A DNA stretch of 64,000 bases from Massilia sp. PDC64 (GTDB lineage: Bacteria > Pseudomonadota > Gammaproteobacteria > Burkholderiales > Burkholderiaceae_D), in assembly GCF_900101265.1 (NCBI RefSeq), contig NZ_FMZS01000008.1, forward strand, positions 371,864 through 435,863. Reading direction: 5' to 3'. Below, piece by piece: positions 17,338 through 28,212 of the stretch. Position 1 is the first letter of the stretch. Each line of letters starts with the position of its first letter. Under the pieces are notes generated by a model. It saw only the letters and a list, made by a program, of their open reading frames with translations. It did no database searches and was not told the DNA's origin. Made by a program: the position numbers and the translations under genes.

Positions 17338-17934
17338 ATGCTGACATCGACTTATACCCTCGTCGCCCTGTCCGTCGAACAGACGACGGTGCGCGCGGCC
17401 CTGCAGTCGCTGCTCGACGAGCTGCGCGCGTTGCCGGGCGACTTCAGCACCCTGGCCGCCGGCCGGGCGGCACAGTTGTGTGCCGCCCTGCGCCAGGTGT
17501 ACGACAACTGTCACTGGCGCAAGCTCGACAAGTTCCTCGTGCCGGCGTTACGCCGCAGCACGGCGGCCGCCGATGGGTTGCTGGAAGAGCTGGAACGGCT
17601 CAGCGGCCGCGCGGCCGCCGCGATGGGCGCGGCCGAGGCCTGCGTCGGCGGAGCGGATCGTCCGGTGCCCCGTGACGTGTTCTGCGACGCCGTGGAGGGC
17701 TGCATCGCGGCCCTGCGCTGCCGGCTGGAGCGCGAGGAGCACGAGCTGTTCCCGCTGGCACGCGCCGCGGTCGGCGGCGACGCGTGGTTCGCGATCGCCA
17801 ACCAGATGCTCGCGCACGACGCCTATGCGCAGGAGCACCGGGTCGATCCGCGCCGCCTGCGTCACGAGGTGCTCGGGCATGCCGGCCACGATGTGCACGG
17901 GCGACGGCATGCGACGTTGACCGCTGCCCACTGA
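17338..17934 (+). CDS. Putative hemerythrin-like (HHE) protein
   Basis: A 198-residue, largely helical protein. CHWRKLDKFLVPALRR (about 60-75) and REEHELFPLARAA (about 131-143) resemble helices of hemerythrin HHE domains, where His and Glu side chains bind a di-iron centre, and a further LAHDAYAQEHR follows. Not every canonical ligand can be matched by eye, so iron binding is inferred. A strong Shine-Dalgarno, GGTGGAG, lies 5 nt before the ATG. It is monocistronic, behind the FNR-like promoter, which fits oxygen or nitric-oxide handling. Confidence 0.55.
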   Translation: MLTSTYTLVALSVEQTTVRAALQSLLDELRALPGDFSTLAAGRAAQLCAALRQVYDNCHWRKLDKFLVPALRRSTAAADGLLEELERLSGRAAAAMGAAEACVGGADRPVPRDVFCDAVEGCIAALRCRLEREEHELFPLARAAVGGDAWFAIANQMLAHDAYAQEHRVDPRRLRHEVLGHAGHDVHGRRHATLTAAH

Positions 17935-18051
17935 CCGCATCGTTCTTGTCAGTGGGCAATGTCGAACATGTTGCTCGCACGCGCCAGGCAGGTGTCACGG
18001 GGCCATCAGGGTTCTTTGCTATGATGGCGATTTTGGAAGTGCGATTTCATC

Positions 18052-20682
18052 ATGTTCGAGTTCCTATTCAAGCGGCCGGGCGACAAGCCCGGCGACAAGC
18101 CGGCCGGGCAGGGAGGACAGGCGGGGGCGCAAGCGGAACCGTCCGCGTCCGCCGCCACGCATTCGTCCAACCATCAACGCGCGGCCCAGGCTGAAAAGCT
18201 GGGCCGGATCGGGGATGATGAAGCCGCCGCGGTGGAATTCATCCTCCAGTGCGAATTCTCCGAACTGCGGCTCGCCGCCGCCGAGTTCGTCCATAGCCCG
18301 GAGCAGCTCGAGCGTGTGCACACGGCGATGCGCAACACCGATCGCCGCGTCGCCAAGCTCATGCAGTCGCGTCTCGACGCGCACCGCCACCGCGAAGCGG
18401 AGCACCGGCGTGCGCAGGCCGCCGTCGAGCAGGCCGAATCCCTCCTCAAGGACGCGTTGCTCACCCCGAACCACGTGGCAGAGCTGGACCGTAAATGGTC
18501 CGTGATCTCTGCGCCCGAGCTCGACGCCGCGTTCCAGACGGCGCGGGCCGCGCTGGCCCAGCGCCTGGAAGCGCAGGTGGCCCTGCAGCGCGCCATGATC
18601 GACCGCGTGGCCGCGTTGCGCCAGCTGGGTGGCGCCGGGCTGCCGGCCGCGGAACTGGCGCAGCGCCTGGACGCGCTCGCGCAGGAGCAGGACGAGGCCC
18701 TGCGTTCGCTCGAACACCCGTCGCTGCCGCGCGCCCTCGTGGCCGAATTCGCGGCCGGGATGGAAAAGCTGCGCGCCGGCCTGCAGGTGCAGGAAGCCGG
18801 CCAGGCCGCACTGGCCGCGCGCGCCGCCTTCCTCGACGCCCAGCAGGCGAAACCTGTTGCCGAGCTGAATGCGGAGACGCTGCGGCGCGAATGGAAAGCG
18901 CTGCCCCATCCGCCCCAGGACGAGCAGGCGGCCGAACTGCAGCGCCGCTTCGACGCCCTGCTGGCCACGGTGCCGCAGCCCGAGCCGCGCAAGCCGAAGG
19001 AGCCGCGCGAACCCAAGCCGGCACACGAAGGCGGTGCGAAGGCCGCCGCCAAGGAAGGCAACAAGGACAACAAGCCGCGCGGCGCCGACCAGCATTTCAT
19101 CGACACGATGGATGCGATGGAAGCTGCCCTGCAACAGGGTTCGCTGGGTGCCGCCGCCGATCACGACAAGACGTTGAAGGAAGCGCGCGAAAAGGGCATG
19201 CGCCTCACGCCCGCGCAGTCCGACCGCCTGGCCCATCTGCGGGCCGAGCTCAAGCGCCTGTCCGACTGGGCGCGCTGGGGCGGCAACGTGTCGCGCGAGG
19301 AACTCATCAAGACAGTCGAGGCCCTGCCCACGCAAAACCTGTCGATGAGCGAGCTGGCCAAGAAAGTCGGCAGCATGCGCGACCGCTGGAAGGCGCTCGA
19401 CAGCCTGTCCGGTGCCGCGCCGAAGAGCCTGTGGGAGCGGTTCGACGCGGCCTGCACGGCTGCCTATGCGCCGGCCGCGGCCCACTTCCGCCACCTGGCC
19501 GACGAACGTCATGCGAACGCGGCGCGCGGCCAGGCGCTCGTCGAGGAAGCGCAAGCGGAAATCGCGCGTTTGCGCGAAGGCAGCGTCGAGTGGAAGCACG
19601 TGGCGGGTACCGTGCAGCGGCTGCGTCTCGCGTGGAGCCACCTGGGCGCCATCGACCGTAAGGAAAAGAAGCGTCTCGATGCGCTGTTCACGGATGCGCT
19701 GAATATCCTGCAGGGGCCGCTCGAAGAGCAGCGCAAGGCCGAGATGGCCGAGCGCGAAGCCATCATCGAGGAAGCGGCCGCCATCGACCCGCACGACCGC
19801 CACGCGATCGACACGATGCGTGCGCTGCAGCAGCGCTGGCAGGAGCATGCGCGCGCGCTGCCGCTGGAGCGCAAGAGCGAGCAGGCGCTGTGGCAGCGCT
19901 TCCGCGCCGTGTGCGACGACGTGTTCCAGCGCCGCAAGGAAACGATGCACGAGGCCGACATCGAACGCCGCGCCCACGAAGCCGCCAAGGAAGCCATCAG
20001 TGCGCGCCTGGAAGCGGCCGCTGCCGACGTAACCCCGGCGACGGTCGGCAAGTTGCTGCGCGAGGCGCAGGCGGAATGGCAGGCGATCGGTCCGGTGCCG
20101 CGCGCGCATGAAGCCCGCGTCGAGAAACGTTTTCACGCGGCCGTGGCGCTTGTGCAGCAGCATGCCGACCAGGCGAAGCGCGCCGCCGGCGTCGCCCAGG
20201 CGGGCATGCTGCGCGACAAGCTGCGGCTCGTGCAGGAACTCGAGCAGGCCGTCGCGGCGGGCGATGCGGGCGACACGGACTGGGATGCGCGCTGGTCCGC
20301 CTTGCCGCCTCTCGACGCCGACATGGAACGCACGTTGCGCACCCGCTTCGACGCGGCGCTAGCCGCGCTGCGTGGAAGCCCGGAACAAAAGGCCGCGTAT
20401 GCGCGCACCCTGGAAGACAACCGCGCCAGGCTGCTGCACGAACTGCTGCGCCTGGAAATCGGCGCGGGCATCGACAGCGGCCCGGAATTCGCGCGCGAGC
20501 GGTTGAAGCTCCAGGTCGAGGTGCTGCAATCGTCATTGAAATCAGGACATGGCGGCCGTGGCGCCCATGGCGGCGCGACGGCGCAACTGCGCGACCTGTG
20601 CGCGCTGCCGGCGCTCGTCGATGCGCGCACGGCGTCCCGGATCGAGCAGCTCGCGCTGCGTGTGGCCAAGGAGGGCAAGTGA
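18052..20682 (+). CDS. DUF349 domain-containing protein
   Basis: An 876-residue, strongly helical, Ala/Arg/Glu-rich cytosolic protein made of repeated DUF349 modules, recognisable by recurring lines such as W-x8-LWxRF (RWKALDSLSGAAPKSLWERF; RKSEQALWQRF; WQAIGPVPRAHEARVEKRF). A low-complexity linker at about 330-360 (Pro/Lys/Glu) separates the N-terminal coiled-coil part. The function of the family is unknown. The gene overlaps the start of moaE, suggesting co-transcription although no functional link is obvious. Confidence 0.75.
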   Translation: MFEFLFKRPGDKPGDKPAGQGGQAGAQAEPSASAATHSSNHQRAAQAEKLGRIGDDEAAAVEFILQCEFSELRLAAAEFVHSPEQLERVHTAMRNTDRRVAKLMQSRLDAHRHREAEHRRAQAAVEQAESLLKDALLTPNHVAELDRKWSVISAPELDAAFQTARAALAQRLEAQVALQRAMIDRVAALRQLGGAGLPAAELAQRLDALAQEQDEALRSLEHPSLPRALVAEFAAGMEKLRAGLQVQEAGQAALAARAAFLDAQQAKPVAELNAETLRREWKALPHPPQDEQAAELQRRFDALLATVPQPEPRKPKEPREPKPAHEGGAKAAAKEGNKDNKPRGADQHFIDTMDAMEAALQQGSLGAAADHDKTLKEAREKGMRLTPAQSDRLAHLRAELKRLSDWARWGGNVSREELIKTVEALPTQNLSMSELAKKVGSMRDRWKALDSLSGAAPKSLWERFDAACTAAYAPAAAHFRHLADERHANAARGQALVEEAQAEIARLREGSVEWKHVAGTVQRLRLAWSHLGAIDRKEKKRLDALFTDALNILQGPLEEQRKAEMAEREAIIEEAAAIDPHDRHAIDTMRALQQRWQEHARALPLERKSEQALWQRFRAVCDDVFQRRKETMHEADIERRAHEAAKEAISARLEAAAADVTPATVGKLLREAQAEWQAIGPVPRAHEARVEKRFHAAVALVQQHADQAKRAAGVAQAGMLRDKLRLVQELEQAVAAGDAGDTDWDARWSALPPLDADMERTLRTRFDAALAALRGSPEQKAAYARTLEDNRARLLHELLRLEIGAGIDSGPEFARERLKLQVEVLQSSLKSGHGGRGAHGGATAQLRDLCALPALVDARTASRIEQLALRVAKEGK

Positions 20683-21149
20683 AGAAGGATGTGACGGAAA
20701 TCCGGGTCGAGGCAACGGATTTCGACGTGAGCGCGGAAATCGCGCGCCTGCGCGCCGGTGATGCGCGCGTGGGGGCCGTCGTCAGCTTTGTCGGCACGGT
20801 GCGCGACATGAACGACGGCGACGACGTGGCCGAGCTGGAGCTGGAACATTATCCGGGCATGACGGAGAAGGCCCTGCACGACATCGTCGAGCAGGCGCGG
20901 GCGCGCTGGCCGCTGTACGGTGTCCTCGTGATCCACCGCATCGGGCCGATGCGGCCGCTGGACCAGATCGTCCTCGTCGCCTGCACGGCCGCGCACCGCG
21001 GCGAAGCGTTCGCGGCCTGCGAATTCATCATGGATTACCTCAAGACCGACGCCCCGTTCTGGAAGAAGGAGCAGACGCCGAACGGTGCGCGCTGGGTCGA
21101 TGCGCGGGTGACGGACGATACGGCCCGGGCCAAGTGGGCCAGCCGCTGA
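20679..21149 (+). CDS. moaE: Molybdopterin synthase large subunit MoaE
   Basis: A 156-residue catalytic subunit that, with MoaD thiocarboxylate, inserts two sulfurs into precursor Z to make molybdopterin. Visible family marks are GAVVSFVGTVRD, LELEHYPGMTE, VIHRIGPM and the active-site lysines in DAPFWKKE. The GTG start at 20679 overlaps the previous stop (GTGA) and has AAGGAGG 5 nt upstream, which decides the start. No other moa gene is in the window. The 3' end overlaps crcB by 16 bp. Confidence 0.93.
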   Translation: MKKDVTEIRVEATDFDVSAEIARLRAGDARVGAVVSFVGTVRDMNDGDDVAELELEHYPGMTEKALHDIVEQARARWPLYGVLVIHRIGPMRPLDQIVLVACTAAHRGEAFAACEFIMDYLKTDAPFWKKEQTPNGARWVDARVTDDTARAKWASR

Positions 21150-21517
21150 GCTGGATCGCCGTCGCCATCGGGGCGGCCCTCGGTGCCTGGCTGCGCTGGG
21201 GCTTGACCATCTTCCTCGGGCAATTGCATGCCCACATCCAGCTGGGGACGCTCGTTGCCAACCTCGTCGGCGGCTATCTGATCGGGTTGGCGCTCGGCTT
21301 CTTCGATGCCATGCCGGCCCTGTCGCCGGCCTGGCGCCTGTTCGTCATCACGGGCTTTCTCGGCGGCCTGACCACGTTTTCCAGCTTTTCCGGCGAAGCC
21401 ATGGTGCTACTGCAACGGGGTCATTACGGCTGGGCGCTGGCCCATTCGGCGCTGCACCTGCTGGGGGCGATCGGCTGCTGCGTCGCGGGATATGCGACCT
21501 GGCGTGCCGTCGGCTGA
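21134..21517 (+). CDS. crcB: Fluoride channel CrcB (Fluc)
   Basis: A 127-residue, four-helix inner-membrane protein that forms a dual-topology dimer exporting fluoride passively. Signature segments are GAWLRWGL, ANLVGGYLIG (pore Asn) and GFLGGLTTFSSFSGE (the break helix with the Phe/Thr pore lining and the central Na site). The GTG start overlaps moaE by 16 bp, so there is no room for its own leader, and no fluoride riboswitch can control it directly. A CLC protein of fluoride-antiporter type lies 0.5 kb away. Confidence 0.92.
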   Translation: MGQPLSWIAVAIGAALGAWLRWGLTIFLGQLHAHIQLGTLVANLVGGYLIGLALGFFDAMPALSPAWRLFVITGFLGGLTTFSSFSGEAMVLLQRGHYGWALAHSALHLLGAIGCCVAGYATWRAVG

Positions 21518-21599
21518 TACCGTCACGTCGTTCGCTTGCGCGCAAAGCGCGGGAACTGCAATCTGGCAATGTCTTAATTTTCATTGACCGGAGAACAGC

Positions 21600-22025
21600 A
21601 TGACCAAGCACACGTCCGCACGCCCGAGCCCCGCCTTCGTGGGCGCATCCTGGGGCGCCATGATCGTCGGCATCCTGGCTTACCTCATCGGTTTATGGAA
21701 TGCGCAGATGCAGCTCAACGAAAAGGGGTATTACCTGACGATCCTGCTGTACGGCTGCTTTGCCGCCGTGTCGCTGCAAAAGACCGTGCGCGACCGGGCC
21801 GAGGGCTTGCCGGTCACGGGCATGTACGTGGGCTTGTGCTGGACCTCGCTGATGGCGGCCGTCGTGCTGCTGGCGGTCGGGTTGTGGAATGCGACGCTCA
21901 TGCTCAGCGAAAAAGGGTTTTATGCGATGTCGTTCGTGCTGACCCTGTTCGCCATCATCGCCGTGCAAAAGAACGTGCGCGACCTGGCCGCGGCGGGCGA
22001 CGTGCCCGAAGCACAGCAGGCCTGA
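21600..22025 (+). CDS. YiaA/YiaB-type inner membrane protein
   Basis: A 141-residue membrane protein with a two-fold repeat. Each half has two hydrophobic helices and a similar loop: GLWNAQMQLNEKGYY...KTVRDRAEG in the first and GLWNATLMLSEKGFY...KNVRDLAAAG in the second. This is the YiaAB duplication. The function is unknown. GGAGAACAGC gives a good ribosome site before the ATG. It sits between crcB and the CLC gene and ends 3 bp from the converging CLC stop. Confidence 0.8.
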   Translation: MTKHTSARPSPAFVGASWGAMIVGILAYLIGLWNAQMQLNEKGYYLTILLYGCFAAVSLQKTVRDRAEGLPVTGMYVGLCWTSLMAAVVLLAVGLWNATLMLSEKGFYAMSFVLTLFAIIAVQKNVRDLAAAGDVPEAQQA

Positions 22026-22028
22026 TCC

Positions 22029-23282
22029 TCACGACTTGCCGGGCTTGGCGTGACCGATGCGCTGGGCCCGGTAAATCCCCGTGTGGCCGGAAAACAGATA
22101 GGCCAGCACGCAGCCGACGGCCGCATACACGCCCACCTCCGCACCGAACAATTCGATGGCCATCAGGGTCGACGCGATCGGCGTATTGGCCGCGCCGGCG
22201 AACACGGCCACGAAGCCGACACAAGCCAGCAGGGAGAACGGCAGGTGCAGCAACGGCGCCAGCGCGTTGCCGAGCGTGGCGCCAATATAGAACAGCGGCG
22301 TCACTTCGCCGCCCTTGAAGCCGCTGCCCAGCGACGCCACCGTGAACACCATCTTGCCGGCGAAGTCCCACGGCGCCAGCGGCTCGGTGAACGCGGCCTG
22401 GATGGTCGGGATGCCGAGGCCGATGTAGCGGTCGGCTCCCAGCGCCAGCACGACCGCTGCGACGACGCTGCCGCCGAGCAACGGCCGCAGCGGGCCGTAG
22501 GGCACGCGCCGCTTCATCCAGCCCGACAGCGCGTGCGTGCAATCCGCGAACAGTTTCCCTGCGAGGCCGAACAGCGCGCCCGCGACGGCGACGGCCGCCA
22601 GCGGCCACAGGCCTGGCGCGGGTACGGACGCGATGGCGTAATGCGTGTGGTGGAGGCCCAGCGCATGGCCCCACAAGAGGCAGACCTGGTCGCCGGCGAT
22701 GGCGGCGGCCAGGCAGGCGAGCAGGGCGTCGTAGCGCAGGCGGCCGATGGCCAGCACTTCCAGGCCGAAGATCGCGCCCGCCAGCGGCGTGCCGAACACG
22801 GAGGCGAAGCCCGCGCTGATACCGGCCATCAGGACAATTCGCCGGTCTTCCGTCTGCAGTTTGAACACGTGCGTGAGCTGGTCGGCGAGCGCGCCGCCCA
22901 TCTGCACGGCCGTGCCCTCGCGGCCGACCGACGCGCCGAACAAGTGCGAGATCACGGTGCCGCCCAGCACGAGCGGCGCCATGCGCAGCGGGATGACTTT
23001 CTTCGGGTCGTGGATTTCGTCGATGAGCAGGTTGTTGCCGGCCTCGACCGCGCTGCCGAAGCGCAGGTACAGCCAGCCGACGGCGAAGCCGGCCAGCGGC
23101 AGCAGCGCGATCAGCCAGCGGTGGGCGTTGCGCGTCCCGGTTGCCAGGTCGAGCGCGAACAGGAACAAGGCGGAGGCGGTGCCGGACAGCAGTCCGACGG
23201 CGACGGCGAGCAGCAGCCATTTCCCCATGTAGGGCAGCAGGCGGCGTTGCTCGGACAAAAAGGAATGTTCCATAGCGGACAT
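22029..23282 (-). CDS. CLC-family antiporter, probable fluoride type (CLC-F)
   Basis: A 417-residue CLC protein with about 10-12 membrane segments. The selectivity-filter motif, GSGIP in chloride CLCs, reads GNNLL (82-86). The gating-glutamate motif is GREGT (120-124, Glu122) instead of GREGP, and SGFKGGEVTPLF replaces the usual GGxFxP. An Asn/Met at the filter Ser and GREGT are marks I associate with the riboswitch-linked fluoride/proton antiporters. Proximity to crcB supports that. The start at 23282 has GAG 6 nt upstream. Chloride transport is the alternative. Confidence 0.75.
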   Translation of the reverse strand: MSAMEHSFLSEQRRLLPYMGKWLLLAVAVGLLSGTASALFLFALDLATGTRNAHRWLIALLPLAGFAVGWLYLRFGSAVEAGNNLLIDEIHDPKKVIPLRMAPLVLGGTVISHLFGASVGREGTAVQMGGALADQLTHVFKLQTEDRRIVLMAGISAGFASVFGTPLAGAIFGLEVLAIGRLRYDALLACLAAAIAGDQVCLLWGHALGLHHTHYAIASVPAPGLWPLAAVAVAGALFGLAGKLFADCTHALSGWMKRRVPYGPLRPLLGGSVVAAVVLALGADRYIGLGIPTIQAAFTEPLAPWDFAGKMVFTVASLGSGFKGGEVTPLFYIGATLGNALAPLLHLPFSLLACVGFVAVFAGAANTPIASTLMAIELFGAEVGVYAAVGCVLAYLFSGHTGIYRAQRIGHAKPGKS

Positions 23283-23325
23283 TTTATCTCAGCATTATTT
23301 ACCGCCCGCTGCCGCGCCTTCACAT

Positions 23326-23354
23326 CTTGAAAAGTCGCTACGGCATCCCTAACT
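23326..23354 (+). promoter_or_regulatory. Sigma-32 heat-shock promoter of clpB
   Basis: CTTGAAA (23326-23332) and CCCTAACT (23347-23354) are separated by 14 bp. They match the heat-shock consensus CTTGAAA / CCCCATNT, and lie 45 bp before the clpB ATG. Confidence 0.75.
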
Positions 23355-23399
23355 TCGTGTCAATCCGAAATCCAACCCAAACACCAAGGGACACCGAAT

Positions 23400-26012
<2,613 letters not shown>

Positions 26013-26029
26013 GCTGTCCCTGGAATGGA

Positions 26030-26068
26030 AACGCCCTGTCGGCCGGCGCCGGCAGGGCGTTTTTTTTA
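26030..26068. terminator. Bidirectional terminator, clpB and PEP-CTERM gene
   Basis: AACGCCCTG and CAGGGCGTT form the outer stem, with a GC-rich inner hairpin, and eight T residues follow on the plus strand. On the minus strand the stem begins just past the stop of the converging PEP-CTERM gene, with fewer T residues. Confidence 0.85.
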
Positions 26069-26644
26069 CGCGCGCTTGCGGCGCGCCATGAAGCCGAGCA
26101 GGCCCAGGCCGCCGAGCATCATCGCGTACGTTTGCGGCTCTGGCACGGCGGAGACGACGAGATGTTCGCCCATCAGGCTGCCGACCTTCCTGTCGCCGTC
26201 GGCGCCGAACATGTTCACCTTGAGCTGGGGCGACGTCGGGTCGACATTTCCGCCGGAAAAGGTGAACTGGAACACCATGTCGTCCGTCAGGGCGACGTGG
26301 GCGCCGGAATAGCACAGCGACGTGCCGGCATGGCCGCCGCCCGTGCAGCCGTTCGCGTTCAGCTCGTTACTGGACAGGGTCCAGTTCGCCGCGCCGCCCG
26401 GTGCGGCCGTTAGCGACACGTTGTCGAAGCTGCCGAGGTCCTTCAATTGCAGGGCGCCGAGGGACGTGGCGTTGGCCCAGCTGCTGGTCGGGTTGGCGGC
26501 GTCGATCTCCAGGGTCAGCACGTTGCCGGACCAGGACGACGTGAAGTCGACGCCCTGGAACTCCACCGTGCCGGCCTGGGCCGACGCGATCGTGCCGGCG
26601 CCCAGCAGCGCCGACAACAGGGTAGTGCGGATGAATGATGTCAT
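26066..26644 (-). CDS. PEP-CTERM sorting domain protein
   Basis: A 192-residue exported protein. A signal peptide (MTSFIRTTLLSALLGAGTIA, cleavage near ASAQA-G) is followed by a beta-rich domain of about 140 residues and a C-terminal sorting signal VPEPQTYAMMLGGLGLLGFM then ARRKRA, which exosortase should cleave. The central domain shares SSWSGNVLTLEIDAA, LTDDMVFQFTF and KVGSL with the next gene, so the two are paralogs. The start at 26644 has AAGGAG 6 nt upstream and removes 22 unlikely residues. Two Cys in the core may form a disulfide. The function is unknown. Confidence 0.88.
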   Translation of the reverse strand: MTSFIRTTLLSALLGAGTIASAQAGTVEFQGVDFTSSWSGNVLTLEIDAANPTSSWANATSLGALQLKDLGSFDNVSLTAAPGGAANWTLSSNELNANGCTGGGHAGTSLCYSGAHVALTDDMVFQFTFSGGNVDPTSPQLKVNMFGADGDRKVGSLMGEHLVVSAVPEPQTYAMMLGGLGLLGFMARRKRA

Positions 26645-26791
26645 GTCTTCTCCTTCTCCACAAAATGCAAGGACCCGACGGCTCGCGTCCTGCGAGACCG
26701 CCGGGCACATACGGATCAGATCCGTGCCGCAAGGGTAGAAGGGGAGCCGGTATGGCTCTGTTAGCCGGCTAACTCATCATTTGTAACAACA

Positions 26792-26824
26792 ACGCCCCGC
26801 CGGGCGCGTGGCCGGGCGGGGCGT
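26792..26824 (-). terminator. Hairpin after second PEP-CTERM gene
   Basis: Fourteen-base arms, ACGCCCCGCCGGGC and GCCGGGCGGGGCGT, pair with one mismatch around a 5-nt loop. On the minus strand only a weak T-rich tract (TTGTTGTTAC) follows, 18 nt after the gene stop. Confidence 0.6.
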
Positions 26825-26842
26825 GTGTCGGGAGGGCTGTGT

Positions 26843-27778
26843 TCAGCGCGAGCGGCGGCGCAGGACGAGGCCCATCAGGCCCAGGCCGCCCACCAGCAGG
26901 GCGATGCTCTCCGGTTCCGGTACGTTCGTCGAGGCGGCGTTGCTCCCCGGGGATTGCACGACGTCGGGACCCGTGACGGGCAGCGTCGACGGCAGGTCTT
27001 CCTGCGGCGGCAGGGCGGCCGGGGTGCCCGATGATGTCGTGGTCTCGTTGCCCTGCACGACGTCGAGCGTGCCGGTCGGCGTTTTCGTATCGGTCGGGGT
27101 TGGTGTGGGGACCGGCGTGGCCGTATCGGCAGTCGTGTTGGTTTGCGTACCGGCGGACGTGGTCGGGGTGTCCGGTGTCACCGGAATGACCGGCGTGACG
27201 GGAACGACCGGAGTTACCGGGACGACCGGGGTAACAGGCGTGGTCGGCGTGGCGGGTGCCGTCGGGGTAGATGGCGTCGTCGTCGCGGTCGATGCAGGGA
27301 GGACTTGCGACAACAGGGACCCGACCTTGTTACCCCTGGCGTCGACGAACTCGACTTTCACGTGCGGCTCGTTCGTCGCGACGCTGGCGCCATTGAACGT
27401 GAATTTGAACACCATGTCGTCGGTCAGCGCGATCTGCTGGCCGTAGAAACACATGCGGCTGCCGGCCGCGCCGTTGCTGGTGCCGGAGCAGCCGGACGCC
27501 TTCAGTTCGGACGTCGACAGTTTCCATGCATCGGTCCCGCCCGGCCCGCCGCTCACGCTCACGCTGCTGTACGTGCCCACGCCCTTGATCGCCAATGCGG
27601 CGAGGCCCGTGGCGCCGCTCCAGCCGCCGCTGTGTTTGGCGGCGTCGATTTCCAGCGTGAGCACATTGCCGCTCCAGTTCGACGAGAACGTCACGCCATC
27701 CAGGGTCAGGACGCCCGCATGGGCCGTCATCGTCGTTGCGCCCAGCAGGGCGGCCAGCGCGGTCAATCGCAATGTCAT
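26843..27778 (-). CDS. PEP-CTERM protein with Thr/Pro-rich linker
   Basis: A 311-residue exported paralog of the gene at 26066. A signal peptide ends near TAHA, and the same core domain follows (SNWSGNVLTLEIDAA, LTDDMVFKFTF, KVGSL). An inserted linker of about 120 residues rich in Thr, Pro, Val and Ser then includes a five-residue repeat of the VPVTP type. It ends in VPEPESIALLVGGLGLMGLV plus a basic tail. The linker looks like a glycosylatable stalk, as in other PEP-CTERM proteins. The start at 27778 gives a normal signal; a TTG further upstream would add a charged extension. Confidence 0.85.
   Translation of the reverse strand: MTLRLTALAALLGATTMTAHAGVLTLDGVTFSSNWSGNVLTLEIDAAKHSGGWSGATGLAALAIKGVGTYSSVSVSGGPGGTDAWKLSTSELKASGCSGTSNGAAGSRMCFYGQQIALTDDMVFKFTFNGASVATNEPHVKVEFVDARGNKVGSLLSQVLPASTATTTPSTPTAPATPTTPVTPVVPVTPVVPVTPVIPVTPDTPTTSAGTQTNTTADTATPVPTPTPTDTKTPTGTLDVVQGNETTTSSGTPAALPPQEDLPSTLPVTGPDVVQSPGSNAASTNVPEPESIALLVGGLGLMGLVLRRRSR
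27174..27254. repeat. Degenerate 15-bp tandem repeat in PEP-CTERM linker
   Basis: About five imperfect 15-bp units encode the repeating pentapeptide VPVTP on the minus strand (TPVVPVTPVVPVTPVIPVTP). Third-base differences between units show it is old or under protein-level selection rather than freshly slipped. Confidence 0.7.
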
Positions 27779-28212
27779 CGGTTTACGCTTTCGGAAACGG
27801 GGCAAAATTGCCGTTAAGAATGTTTTGGTGGTGTTCGGAAATTATTTTCGCTCTATTTGATGCAAATCGTCAATTTGTGATTCTTCATCACGCGGATAGT
27901 GTTGTTTAATCAGAAAAAATTGTCAGATTTGCGGCAGTATTTACGAAATACTTTGTGGAAACATTGAGTGGATCTCGCATTATGAAAACCGGTTCACAGA
28001 TGTGAAACGTGCACAAGAAGCCTGTGCCCGGCAGTTTCCATTTTGAGAAATATGCTCTCGTATCATGAAATGACAAATGTAAGTATCTGATTTTTAATGG
28101 AATAAAAATCGTCATATGTCTTATATAAGAGTATTGGTGCTGCGCACAACCGGCGGTATCATGTTTCTAACGGAATCACTGTCCAACCTCGTTTTTTCAT
28201 CAGGAGATCGCC
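27779..28212. other. AT-rich intergenic region upstream of aceA
   Basis: These 434 bp are visibly richer in A/T than their surroundings and lie between the PEP-CTERM gene start and aceA. They should hold both promoters. I see a small hairpin GTGAT-TCTTC-ATCAC (27877-27891) and a TATATAAG stretch before aceA, but no convincing -35/-10 pair and no gene. Confidence 0.5.

Noticed and set aside
18052..21517. Molybdenum cofactor operon
   Set aside because: Only moaE is present. The neighbouring DUF349 and crcB genes have no known link to molybdopterin, so the overlaps alone do not define such an operon.
23283..23399. Fluoride (crcB-type) riboswitch upstream of the CLC gene
   Set aside because: The minus-strand leader shows none of the conserved pseudoknot segments by eye. 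crcB itself has no leader because it overlaps moaE.
27906..28115. 69-codon open frame on the minus strand upstream of aceA
   Set aside because: A/T-rich region, no ribosome site, and no similarity or domain in the translation.
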